A stretch of DNA of 64,000 nt from Takifugu bimaculatus. Lineage: Eukaryota; Chordata; Actinopteri; Tetraodontiformes; Tetraodontidae. Below the pieces are notes generated by a model that worked only from the letters and a program-made list of their open reading frames with translations, had not been told where the DNA came from and did no database searches. This document shows, piece by piece, positions 11,632 to 24,874 of the stretch (its first letter is position 1; each line of letters begins with the position of its first letter). The stretch is taken from positions 4,399,796-4,463,795 of the forward strand of contig CP034976.1 in assembly GCA_004026145.2 (NCBI GenBank), written 5' to 3'. Position numbers and translations under genes: made by a program.

Positions 11632-12022
11632 AAAAAAAGAAGAAGTTTATTTTAAACAAAAGCAGCTCCAAACGCTGCGGGGGAAAAACTCAGCACGAGA
11701 AAAAGATCCTGCACGTTTCTTCACCAAAGGAGGGAGGCGTGGTGGCCTTGAGCAAAGAACACAAACACGATTACAAATGTAGGATCTCAAAGGAATCACG
11801 TCACTGAGTCCACGTTTCCCACAAAACAGAAGAGACAATCGGACATTGGTGACCAGGAGTCCGGGGCCTAAATAGCCAGTGGATTGGTAATTGACAGCAG
11901 GCGTGACTGTCACCAGCATCAGCTGCAGGAAAGAGGCTCCACCACGCCCCCTGGAGACAGAACAGGGCAGGAACAGGGAAAACGCCACCAAAGAACACCT
12001 AAACACCCAGGACCTGACAATT
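11632..12022 (-). mobile_element. Possible solo LTR or LTR-like repeat
   Basis: On the minus strand the segment begins TGTCAGGTCCTGGG and ends TTTTTTTTCA (TG...CA). It has a TATTTA box before GGCCCCGG (about 11865) and an AATAAA near its 3' end (about 11650). About 390 bases with these marks suits a fish Gypsy-type LTR. The flanks (ATAAT and GATCA) do not form a clean target duplication, so the boundaries and the class remain uncertain. Confidence 0.35.
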
Positions 12023-12164
12023 ATCATTCTACACCCTGTATACTTCTGTTAAAAGTTACTTACATTTGTGTTTCTAAATATGTCACTCTGCTTTCTCAGT
12101 TCTCAGTTTTAGTCACGTTATCGCGCCACTGTGTCAGCTCAGCGTGATGAGACGAGTCAGTGCA

Positions 12165-12225
12165 ACTGTGCAACGTCTTCTTGGTGGAGCCACATTACAC
12201 GAGCGCTCTAACCACTGAGTCCTAA
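12165..12225 (-). mobile_element. tRNA-derived SINE-like head, degraded
   Basis: The minus strand contains GGACTCAGTGGTTAGAGC, a good RNA polymerase III box A as in fish tRNA-derived SINEs. It is followed by CTCCACCAAGAAGACGTTGCA, which resembles the usual spacer of such SINEs. No box B (GGTTCGANTCC) survives, so this is neither a functional tRNA nor an intact SINE. Confidence 0.35.
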
Positions 12226-12229
12226 AAAG

Positions 12230-15200
12230 GAGCGACTTGTTGCACAGAGACGACCACAGAACCTAAATTCAGCCAGTTTTCAGCACAGGCCCGATAAAAA
12301 TAAAAGCCCTTGTAAAATATGCAGTGTTATTTCTGGGAGACAGCACAATTATGTCAAGTGGAGCTACATTTCTATTCAGGCTTTACACATTCACAGTTCC
12401 AATGCAAAGGCTTGATTGTGTGCATGGAAGAATTTAACAGCTGCCTGTGTAGGAGTTGATATGTTTCCTTCTATCTAAAAACCTATTTCCTAATTAAGTG
12501 TACCATCAAGTATTTCTGTGTGAAACTGATTACATATTATTATAATGCTCAGTTCAATCAACCCACACCAGATGGGTGCCAAGAATGGCCTGAAAACAGT
12601 GAGCTTGATGCTTCTAACAAAGATGAGGACAGCGTTTTGGATCAGTTCAGACCGTGCAGACATCAAATCTGAAGCAAGTGCATGTTTAAGAGGATGTTAT
12701 TTATTCTAAACAAGGATTTTGTCATTCTATGATAATTCTAAGATGTGTTAAATAGAAGCATACAATTGATATGCTGTGCACCCTATAAACCATGTTTTGA
12801 TAATTACCAAATAACATATCAAATCAAAACAAATCATAAATTAAACTATAAAATTAAAGTCACTACTATTGTTATGAGGTTAAAGAATTAAAATAAACAA
12901 AATAGATTTTAACCCATATATACAAATTATGGTATAAAATAGCATGAAATGTTTGAATGAAATGTTTATAGTACCAAATGGGAACAGTTCCCCTTGCAAA
13001 CGGTGCACTGTCGATTTAAATCCATGATCAACAACATCTTTTACATTGATTGTTGTGTAAGATGCCATGATCCAAGTTCTTATTGTGCTGCTACGTTATT
13101 GGGCTGTCGTTATGTCACACCTTAGAAAAGAGTTCTAACTATCATCATCAATCCAAAATAGACTATAGTGTAGCCACAACAAAGCATTTCACTGGTCTAA
13201 TTGGAGCATCATTGGCCAAATGCATTTGATCTCACACTTCACTGAAATATCTGCCAGTCACATTATACTGTTTATGCAACCTTTATTGCTCTGTCTCTCA
13301 AATGGGATTCATAAATTTGTGTTACTCTAATGAAAATGTGTAGTTTCAGCTGTATGAGGCTTGATTCCTGCAGCCCTGAATGCTGCAGAGAATGTCAAGA
13401 GGTCACGCAGGCAGAAGCGAAGTGGGTAGCGTGACTCAGCGACGATGGTGATGAAACCGGACAGCTTTACAGAAGCGGAGCACGCTGCAGCATCAGGCTA
13501 GATTTGAATATTGCATTAGAGAACAGGAGCTGTCTCCCCATACCCCCAAGGCTCTGTGGAACTCCTGCACAGTCCTAATTCCTCATTCTGGGGAATACAG
13601 TACAGCTCTGCAGCCTTGGCTGACCTAATATCCAGTTGTTGGAACTGGATCACATTTTACTTCTGTATTTTACTTGATTGTGGTAAGTGAGGATGACTCA
13701 ACTGACGCACACTTGTCTGTCTAAAGGTGCCGACATGTTAAGGGGCAGCTGTGAAGAGGGAACTCGAGCTCCTGTTACTTTCAGCCCAAACAGCAGCAGA
13801 CCACAGAGCTGTGTTCTAAACTAGAAGCCAAACCACAAAGCCCCATCTGTATGAGTGGAGGAGAGTGGGAGCAGGCACGCTTGGAGTGGACTGAACGTTA
13901 TGGGACAGCAGATGAAAATCTGCCAAATCAGAAGCATGTCACGGACAGCACATTGTTCAGTGTAAGAAATGGGGCCAGAAAAAAGTGGGATGATGCAAAA
14001 TTTATAGAGAATTAAACCAGCACTTTAGGAATAATAACAAAGAGCAGTAGCTGACGCCTCGCCTTAATTTAATCTTAAAAATCAAAATGGTAAAAGCTAA
14101 ATGCTGCTGAGCATTTCAGGACATCGCTGAATCAAGTGCTTGTTTGAGTCATAATCACGGACAATGCCTACTGGAAAACCGGACTTGTTGCCAGCCAGGG
14201 AAACAATACAGCAGACAAACAGCGCTCTGTAATCACCTCCACCCACTGATGGATTCCAAGCGAAGATGTCATCCACTACAAGTCTGCAAGGGAAATAATA
14301 ACCCTGACACTTTGATCGAAACATAGAGAAAGTCCAGGCCTGAATGTTAGAAAAAACATATCGGCTGAATGAAAGGCTGACTCAAACAGGGCAGGAAAAT
14401 AGATGATTACCGGTAGCCTTCTCTTACAGTCACAGCCAGGGTGATGTTTTGTGTACCATTGAAATATGCTGCCCCATGAATTAAGGGTCCTCTGAAAGTA
14501 ATATAATTCCTGCTAATAAAAACACATATAGTTGAATTTAACAGAATTACATATGTGGTCCAAGTGCCTTCCATCTCTGCTCAATAGAGCACTATCAGCA
14601 GCAGCCTCAGATGGCAAAAGCAAATAACGATTGTGCTGTTTGGGAAGAGCAGAAAAATAAAGAGGAATTGTTGAGTTTCTGTACGTCAGATCACCGAGGA
14701 GGGGGCGCCGACCAACAAAGAATCATGTCACGGCCCTCATTTACAACTAAACCCACAGTTGTTAACAGTGAAGAGCAAAACGGGGTTGTGTGACCTGGCG
14801 TGTCGCCTTGGATGGGTGGAGTAAGATATGTGCATGCTAATTATAGCTTCATGTGCAGCATGTGCAGGTTTAAAAAAAACTTGGCTTGGTTAAAAGGCAG
14901 ACACCCAAAGAAATACACTTTGTATCTCTTTCCACTGCTCTCATGAGCAGCATGACTCTGCTGATCGCTGAAGTTTAAGTCAGGCCCTTCAGCTAAACAC
15001 ATTAGCAGCCCATTATGCAGGCGTGCACGCTAAAATGCTCTACACTATACTAAACTACCTGGTTTAACAGCCTGGTGAGATGAGATTTCTGTGTACACAG
15101 TTTTGTGAAATTGTTAGATTAGACTCATTATCTCCCCTTTCATGTAATGTTAACACTAATACGTTGGCTCATTTTTCTTTTCTTTTCAACGTGACGTGCT

Positions 15201-18200
15201 GTAAAGGTGTTGCAAAAGAGGAGCATTCTGAGCCTTTTTATTACAATAAAATAGAATAAAATGTATATACTTTTACTATACATACTTTTATAGGTTTGAA
15301 AAGGTATGGTTAGGAAAAAGGTTGTCATTGTGGCCAAAAAAGTAAAAGTTCACACAGGATATTTCCCATATGACAGATGAGTTATGACTGAGTCCACAAA
15401 TAATGGTGCAGGTAACACAGATGAGTGCACGCTTTGGAAGAACCACATTCAAAACGCGTGGACACACTCAACAAACGAGCACGCAAATCACACAAACTGG
15501 TGTTTACTCCTGTGCTGAAACAGACGGACCAGGAAGGATGGCACAAATACTTTCTGTCCCATTTCTCCTCTTTTCTTGGTTCATATGGGGATTTTCCCTG
15601 CTGACACAGCTACCTGTCAGTTAGGTTGGACTCTTAAGCCACTCGTGTATGCAATGTGTATTTACCCCAATGAAAGAACCTGGACAGGTTTGTTAAAAAA
15701 AAAATCCTCCCAGCAGTGAAAAACACTCAATCTTCCGGTAACGGTTACACTTCCAATGAAAATACCTGACTTTAAGATGCTATCTGTGAGTTGATTTCCT
15801 AATATTGTGCACTTGAAGTATGTTTAACCTTCTTGGGAAATGTTTTCCACTGATTCACAGGCATCTTTCAGACATTTAGCTATTAGGAAATAAGACAAAA
15901 ACAAACTGAAGTTGAATAGGAAATGAAGTAAGAAAGGAAAGGCTTTCTTTTGCACATCCGCAAATAACCAGACTTCTCTGTTCCGAGTCATAGTCATACC
16001 TGACAGTAAGTGTGTCTCATAATCACATCCTCTGCTATGTCAAACTTCTCAGGGTGCCAGTGTGGTAAATTTCCAGTTGGAGTGCTGACAAGTGGGAGGT
16101 TTGGGGGTGTCAAGTAGGTAAATAAAGCTTGATACATGATAGATGCTGAGGATCTTGTGTGTGTGTTCTGGTTTGTGTCACTCACTGAGACGGTTTCAGC
16201 TCTTCCTGGGAGTGTAAAGACAAAACCCCAGACGAGCGCTGGTTTCCTGTTTATAGCGTCTTCATTGGTAATGTTTTGTCCCTGGAGACAACACAGAAGC
16301 CCCCAGCTGATAAAAAGCAGATGTAGAAGGGTTAAGAATAACAAGAGGAGGACTCAGACCTTAACCTTACGTAGTTTTTATTGTTACAGAGATTGTCTCT
16401 CTTTTTTCTGTTATCAAAAATGCTTTTGCCATGCTTCCTGTAAACATTGGGCTACTTGGCTAGTAACATTTTCTTTATCCATTAAGTGGTAAGTATTAAC
16501 GCCAACCGCTGTTTCCAAAGTCCAGATTTTTATCCCCCTAACACAAATGTTGAATTAATATTGAAAGGAAGTAGCAAAATCAGTTGGAATGATGACATCA
16601 TCTGCATGTCAAACATATCTGGCTATCTAGCGGTGCTGCAAGCTGTTACTAAAGCTATGGCTGCTGTGGAAGATGTGGGAGGTTACGAGGTCAAAAAGGA
16701 TGGGTGCACATAAAGCTGGTTCTTGAATGAAACGGTGCTAACTGATTACCCTAACTGCTTACCACTAATGTGTCAGTATTTATGCCGTGGTGTGTCAGCA
16801 CTGCTGGTGTCATGTGGTAAAGTTGCCAAATAACCCTAAGAGAACCTAATTTTATAGACTTTATTACCTGGTAGACAAAGATGTGCATATTAGATTGTCA
16901 AAGTATCTATTTCACTGTTTTTATATGTTCTCTTTGAACAAAAGGCATATGATTTTTTTAAAAAATCATTTCCTTCCAGTATTACACCAGGGTTGTGCTG
17001 AAGAGTTTTAGCATAAAGAGGCACCTATGCAACAAGGCAAAGGGGATTCTCCGTGACCCAAACCAAAACAAGGGTCAATTAGTCTCAAGCTCCCACCCAA
17101 AATGAGTGGAGACACTGACTAAAGCAGACGTGTGACCTTTGAGAACAAGCTGTCAGTGGGAGGTCTGAGGCAAAAGGTGAAGATGAGGGTTAAGCTCCAT
17201 TTGACATTATCTTCAGGGCAACAAAAGTGTCATGTCTCCAAAACAGACAACTCACACATCTTCCATTTCTCACCATCATATAGTACAGAATGGCACTTCC
17301 AGTGAACATGAAAGAAATAGTAACTACACGAAGTTGCTCTTGCAATTTCTGAGCAATTACCCTTGGAATGGACCTATAAATGAAGCCATTTCTTCAGGTC
17401 CAAGTGCCAAAGAAGTTGTGTTCAGTTAAATGGACCCTCCTTGGCTTAATGGCCATGTGACATTAGTCATGGCAGTACCCTGAGGTTATCCATGGTTGGA
17501 GCCAGACTGTGTGTCTGCCAATCTGGCCCTGTCTCGCCCGGTAATACTCACAATGGTCAGGCTCTACCCAGCACCCCTCAGGGAAAAATGGACTACCCTG
17601 CAAACCACTGATTAAGGGGCACTGGACATCCTGCAGAAGCTGCAGCAGATCAGAGGTTAAACGGTGCAAACTCAAAGTTAAAATCAGGATTAGACTGTAA
17701 CAGCTGGAGATTGAGTTAATCCCATAATGTTTGTTGGCATCAGGAGAAATCTATTCTCTTCTAGTGGGTTCACCACTGAGACCTCAAACCTGTGTTGGAA
17801 AAATTAAATAAAGGTCAGCAATAGGTCAACTCCACACTCAAAAAACATGATTGTCATATAATACCTATTTCAAACCTTTGATTAGCGTGGAAAAGTATCA
17901 AGCAGCTGCAATCTTCTTCCCCAAGAGTAGATATCCTCTCAGTCTATTGGTGTTGTCATCATATCCAAAGGCAGACAGTTTAATTTCCTATCTGTGGCTT
18001 TGACCTGTGCTTTCATGGTCATATGAACGCTGTGTTCTTCTTAATGTCCACAAACACTTTGGCACCTGAGTGCAAAGCCTTTATCATCACGACAAGTTGT
18101 CGCACTGACATTTACAGGCACCTTTTGGTGAACATGTGATTCTTTCCAGTCTCACAATATAACTAAGCTATTGTTTAGTGTGACCGTAAGTTTGGTGTAT

Positions 18201-21200
18201 TTAATTTTTGCTGAGATGATACATCATTAGTATTTTCCACGTAAGCAATTTTAACTCCAATCTTTGCCATCCATCTTTGAAAAAAGTCCAGTTTTAGCAT
18301 GATTATACATTTTTTAAAGAGCTGCCTCCACAAAATAAGGTAGAAACCAGCACACTGCCCCACATAGACACATGTCTTATCACTCTACAAGACATGTCCA
18401 CTCAGTTCCATGTTTTGGGACAAGATATGTGTTGACAAGCATCAATTCATGCCCATCCGACCACCCTGTGGTTCAAATGGCTGATGCACATATAAATGTA
18501 AAGCCGTGCAAGCCCCCACAGGCTGGGACCCCTGTCTGGTAAAAGGTCTATGTCTCCTCTTGAGTGGGAGACACAAAAAAAGACACGACATCCATCCCTG
18601 AGGCAATAATAGAGTCTGTCACACGCCCACTTAACCAGCTCAACACCTCTGCCACCACATGGGTGATGACTCCTGTCTTCCTGCTGGCTTTGAGGATGAA
18701 ACAGAGACAGTAATTGGACCATAAATAGAAGGACATCATCCTCTTTTATTCCCCTTTCATTTGGGGGGTGGTGGACTACAGCAAGATAAACTGCTGGCGC
18801 ATGACCCCACATACCTGACATTTTGGTAAACTTGCCTGGTAACTATGGGATTTAGTCTCAATCTGCAAGCAATCTTGTTTAGATTAACCTAATTTAAGGT
18901 TTTGCTGATTAGGTAACATGCAGACATATACAGTTTGATAGAGTTCATATGGAAGTCATTTGGACTCCACTTGCGGTTGTTCCCCTGAACATTTCCGTTA
19001 TTATTGTTATTATAATGCATATAATCACGGGTCGCTGAAGTTAAGGAATATTGCATAATTATGTATAAAAGTCATGTGCTTACAGCTGTTAGTTACTTGC
19101 CTGGACTATGTGACACAGGAATATTTGGTTTTAGAGTAATCATCAAGAAAAAACAAAAAGAACATTTTGGATCATCATGATATTTAGGTGGTATTGGTGA
19201 TTTATCAAGACATAACAACATTTATATAGAAATTAGTTGTTTAGAATTGTTTCTGAGTGGACCCGATAGCACGTGGGTACACCCATTTAAAATCTGCAAT
19301 CGGTGACATTTGGATAACGAAACAGACCGGGCGTTTTATGCAGACATATGTGATCTATATGTGAAGAAGAGCTGAAAATAGTTGAGAAAAAACAGTGCAA
19401 GCAATTTGGCAGATTACAATAAGCTTTCTCACCTTGAAATATTGCCATTGTCACATCTTTAAAATGGGGGAAATTGCAATTTGAGTGAAACAAGAAACGA
19501 CGAGACACGCTGAAACCATTAAAAGTCATGTTTTATGCTCTGCTGCCAGCCAGTTTGTTCCTCAACTTCCAGTAAAATTTGTCTTCGGTGCCACATCAAA
19601 GCAGGAAATCCAGATCGATTGGAGGGGTGAAACCATTCTGCTAGAAATGCTGATTTTTTTCACGTTCCGATAGAGCTTTTCAGTGACGTGTAAGCAGATG
19701 ATCAGTCAGAGCTGCCGTCTTGTGCTTTGGCCCAGTCAACCTTCATATGGGCCGACAAGGGTCTCATACCCAACCCCCCCGCCCCCCCCCCCCCCCCATT
19801 CGTTTGAGAAGCAAAACAATGTAGGGGCATGATTTCCATGTTCCCAGTGGGCCAAATAATTAGGTCACATTTCAAATTTGTAATCAGGGAAGGCAGCATT
19901 AACATGGTGTAAACCTCTTCGTGTTAACTTCATCTCTATATAAATCTCTTATTCTCACAATGATGTAAAGCTTCTGCTATATTTGATATTAACTGTCATG
20001 TTTTGTTTACCTGTCTCAACAGTGATCACTCACTCGAGCACATGTTGGGATGCTGGTAGCTCATTGTGGAGGGGCCTGGGCTCATTTGAGTTCCAGTTGT
20101 TGACCAAAAACACTGGAAAGCAGGTCGGTAGCAGAAGAGAGGCCAAGGACAGTTCCACCATATCATGCTCTTTGGCATGGCACTCCAAATGATGACAATG
20201 CCTGTCCGCTGACACTTCTTCCTTCATGGTTTGAGCTGTGTTTCCCTCTTCTAATGGAAACAAGCTAATCCCACTGCTCAGAAGCTACAGGGAAATATTA
20301 CGCCCTCGTGCTGTTAGGTCCTTTAGTGAAATCTAAAGGGAAATGAGACAAAACCCTTTGGAATATAAGGGCAGCAACCAATAGCTAAAATATCCAAATA
20401 CCTTGTCTGCCCTTCCAATCCGTGGAAGAACAATAATGCATTCATTTCCCCTAGCGTGTGCATTTTTATGCACTCATGAATGTTGTGTTCTTTTCACACA
20501 TATTTTGGATGGCTTGTTCTGAGTTTTGGAGGTTTTTCTGAGTCGCATATTCCTTTCACAATGTTTACAGCGTGCTGCTTATTATGAAAATCTGAGGCTG
20601 CTGTAGGAACTTTTTTATTATACATGTCCAAAAAATAACCTTTGAGACATTTTCAACACTTCTCATGAATCCATCAGTTGACCGGCTGTAAACAAAAGTC
20701 TAATAACTAAACAAATCTGTTTTGGACTCTTTGCTATTACTGCACTTCCAGGATTGGGAAGGAATTTCAGCAGGCATTAGCAATGAATAATCAAGGGGAA
20801 AATAACCCATGATAGAACAATCGCCATCAAAGAGAGATTGATGCATAGCCAGAAAAGAAAAATAATCATGTAATCCTGTAAATGTGGAAACCTCACATCC
20901 TGCCAAAGAAGAATTTTCATTGCGCAACATTTGCCAAGTCAGATCAGAAAAGGTGAAATCCCTTTGGGTGACCTCGAGAAGACAAAATGTTACTCCCTCA
21001 GAGGTTACCTCACATGGCTGTGCTTTCAAATAGCCCCCACATGGCTCAAAAGGCAGTCATCAACTCCAGAAATGCCAGCAAATGGTCCAAGATGGGCTGA
21101 AACAGGAAACGGGCCCTGGTATGATTTCCTCCCTTTGAAGTGTCATTAATCCTCAAGGTTTACAGAAGAACACAACACACACTCTGCTGAAGGGGTCAGG

Positions 21201-24200
21201 GTCTGCAGATGTAACTCTTTCACTTTTGGATTTATTGTTTCATCAGGTATAACAAAAAAAAAAATCATTATAAATACAAACAAATCATTTTGATTGGATA
21301 GTACCAGCCTGTGTACTTGACAAGAGGCTGTAAATAAGTATGGAGCAGGAATGTCAACACTATCAGCCCCACAAAGGAATATTTCAATATTTCCCAACTC
21401 CATGTGAAAGATCCATATAAAATGTTCACTGTGTAATTTCCATCCCGGCTTGTTGAATTTTTTTCCAGTTCTCTGGCGCACTATAAATCTACCGGGTAAA
21501 GTGGAGTGTGTGACCTCTCACCAGGATAATTACTACTGTACCTCAGTATTTAATTCACATGTTGAAGTCTGCATGTTAAAAACTTCAGTGAGTTTTAATA
21601 GTAAATTGGAAGGCCTCGTAGTATCGTGCACAAGCCGACCTGACTTGACCCGATGACTTCTGCTTGGTTTTAAGAATTATTTGGCGTGTTTTGTAACGAG
21701 CCAAACTTTTTGAAGGGGTCCCAGCAGAAGCACCACCCTGTCTCAGATTTCTGGCCTCACCGGCGGCTCAGGGAGAGTTCAAGAGGGGCAACGCGATTGG
21801 TTTCAGCCTCCCGTTTTTTTCATGCTTGTTCCACTGTTACCTGGGCGATCTATAGCTACTGGGGGAATACAATCTTCCTGTTTTTGGTTCTGTAATAGCA
21901 GATACATGACCTTTGTTTCCCCCATGAGATTGAAAACACAGTTACAGATGTTTTAAAATATCCAAAAGTGCTTGGACATATTCTTTAACTGAAATGTTGT
22001 TGTATAGTTATAAAATGCCATTTAATAGGCCTTCAACTACAAGATACTGGGTCACAGTAATATTGCCACTTTAATAACAGTAAGAACTATGTTCATTTTG
22101 ACAGAACCTATAAGGTATCCTGCTTATCTCTTCAGTTATTTACCTGTTACCAACATTAGGTATCTTCCTTTCTCAATGTAAAACAGAAAATAACCTTTAA
22201 TCAGAAATGTCTTTATTGTCACTCACATTTGAATTATTTTAGAAGCAACCTCGTAGCCTCCTTCTGCCCTCCTGCTACGTGATCTTTTGCAGCTATCCCA
22301 GGATTATCACCTTAAGTTAACAGGGTCTTAAACAGCTGCCTGGCACCAGGAATCATGCTCGGCGTTAGCCACCTGCTACAGGAGCCAAACGCCACGGCAG
22401 GAACAAAGAACCCTATCCACAGGAAGTGTTCTCCTGGGGACAATATGGTGTCAAATGAGTTGCCCGCTGCCTTTGCCCACAGTTCTCCATGGGAAGTGTG
22501 GCTTCCTCAAGCCTTGGCTGTGAGGGCAAAGGTCAGCAGGAGGCAAATCAGCGGACTGTGTTACTGCACCCAGATGTGGCTGAAGACGGCCATGGCTCCA
22601 GTCTAGATGTGCTCAAAACGCAGCATGACTGGCTGCAGACGCAACCCATTCTATTTTCAGACAGGGTTTTTTTTATTTAGAGACCTTTATTCTTTTGCTA
22701 TTTTTAAGCAGCACAACAGGACAGAAGTGGAAACATCATTTTAGCACCTCTCTAATACGATACGATGCTTCTTCAACAATAAGCATGGAATGAAGAGGTG
22801 CCGCAGAGGAAGAAGGATGGAGTCTTCATGTCCTCTCCAACATATTTCAGTGGCTCTAGATGTGCTGTTCCTCCTCACTTTCCTGTATCTGTGCTGTCAA
22901 GAGTGATGAGTTTTGGAATTGGAAACAGGTGTGTGTGTGAAATGTGCAGATCACTCCTTTATCCTCGACCCTCCCATACCTCCCCCAGCCCGTGTCAGCG
23001 CTTTATGGCAAAGGCAATGGAGGAGGGTGAGCAGAGAAAACACAGAGGGAACTAATAAGGTTCTGCAGAGCAAATAACAGATATAAAAGGACCATTTAGT
23101 ACGCACCCAAATGAAAACTCACAGCTAATCGAGTGTCAGCCATCAAATGGAGAATGTAAAAAGGAGATAAACCAGATGTAAAAAGGAAGAATTACAGGGT
23201 ACTTCAGAGTCTGATACAATAAGCTATACAGGGATACAAAAATGATATAATCCTTATATGGTAGTTATGCAATGATGGTATATAAGCAGACAATACTAAG
23301 ATCATAAACCAGGATTTCTGTGTTACCCATACACACACTCTTAAGATATAAGTGTGGTGTTTTGCTTTATTTCCTTGTGTTTTGTGTGTTTTGTCTACAT
23401 CTGGGTTTCCTCATCAAAGCCTTATGGGCAACCGTGTGGAGCAGTTTGCAATGCTGAAGATTGTGGATCAAACACAGAACTCTAGTTTTAGTGCCCTGTT
23501 TTAATACAGACCAGTATCCCTGAATTGCTTCATGTGCTACATGTCCTAAAATCAATGACATCTCCCCTTGAACTCCTAAAACTGGGATTAGAAAGAAGAA
23601 CTGTCCTAAATAAACTCACAATAAACTCACTCTGGTTTTTGTCTATTTCTCCTGAGTGTTACCTGGGGCGAGTCTTTTTACACTTCTATCCAAATTAGCA
23701 TAACAACCTTAAGTTAACCTTCGTTAACTGTGTAATCTTCTTAGCAAGGGTCACTCTACCTTGCAGCCATGTGACCTATTAATGTAAGGTCAGTCTGACG
23801 CTTTTACACTAAAGCTTTTTTTAAAAAAAAAATCCAGTTTAAGTTGCAAAATCAGCACGAGCTTTTACATATATATTTTGTATCAACCCTGTTTTTTCTG
23901 CAAGTCATGAAATCATTACCTTGATCACGTTTATACATTAAAGCTTGTGTAAATACAAAACAGGAATCTCAAAGGTTCCAAATCCCCTCAGATTATCCCT
24001 AAAATGCAGCATTACTGATGGTATTAAAGCTGCAGTCCACTAAGATAATGACTAAAGTGCAGTGTTGAGAGTTGTCAATCAACAACCGGACAACAATAAA
24101 GCAGTGATTAAAGCAACTGCAGCCACTCAAGCACTGGCATAAGCTAAAGCAACAACAATAGAATGAACTAATTAATAGGCCATTAAATGCATCTAGTCTA

Positions 24201-24559
24201 ATTATTTAGTGAACAACTAACAAAATTAAATCAGCAACTTTTTGCCCATGTTTTTGTGACCAATTATATGGAGACACAAGGCCAAGGAAATATCAATTTG
24301 GTGCTGATTTTGGCGAATGTGATTCAATGTGGCGTGCTCGTCCTGACCACGTGATTATTCTTAACTTGTTTTCGGGAGAGCTTTTGGATTCTTTGACTCA
24401 TCTCATATTCCCACTCTGTAAAACCTAAAAATACGTTACAAATGCCTTTGAATACGGTGCAGGAACTATTTTATTGAATTACCGGGGAGGGGGTGTGTGT
24501 GTTAGCAAATGCATTCTAACAGGCTTACTTGAATTTATGGTCACTTAAACTAATCCTTA
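12230..24559. other. Intergenic, no gene recognised
   Basis: About 12 kb without a convincing exon. Open frames are short, lack recognisable domains and often begin at non-ATG codons. C-rich runs occur at about 19775-19798. The stretch lies between the divergent slc9a1 and fam110d genes and may hold regulatory DNA, but I saw no diagnostic element. Confidence 0.4.
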
Positions 24560-24874
24560 ATGCAAATTATCTTTAACTTCGAGACTTGAGTCGCCACCCT
24601 ACCCCCAGTCAAAAGCCCCCTCCCCAAAAAAACCTCTATGCAGGCAGCAGGAGTCAGCTTACAGCAGTTTCATACCTGCCCACCCCCTCCGCTGCGGGAA
24701 GGCCGGGTCTCCCTGCCTATCGCGCTGCCTCTGAGCGACGGTGCGCCAGTGTGCCAACAGTCCGAGTGCGGCGCAGAGCGCAGCGTCACGCATAGGCAGA
24801 CAGTGCGTGTCAGAGACACAGAGGATCTCCGCGGGGTTTCAGGGACAGCCGGAGTGGATGAACGGAGCGACGAG
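24560..24874 (+). promoter_or_regulatory. Candidate fam110d promoter and non-coding exon 1
   Basis: A GC/CpG-rich island (densest about 24680-24900) sits in AT-rich surroundings. It ends with a good splice donor, GACGAG then GTAAGC at 24875. FAM110 genes usually have a non-coding first exon and a single coding exon, so this is the best candidate for the start of fam110d transcripts, about 10 kb upstream of the coding exon. No other plus-strand gene lies between. An ATG at 24858 would give only a short upstream frame if spliced to the acceptor at 35051. Confidence 0.4.

Noticed and set aside
12165..12225. A functional tRNA gene
   Set aside because: Box A is good but there is no box B or cloverleaf, so only a SINE-like relic is reported.
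15994..16344. Minus-strand 116-codon frame with a signal-peptide-like hydrophobic start
   Set aside because: It begins with TTG, has no ATG before the hydrophobic part, no recognisable domain, and no splice or promoter support.
18447..18821. Minus-strand 124-codon frame
   Set aside because: No motif, low-complexity start, and overlapping frames on the same strand are equally open; probably chance.
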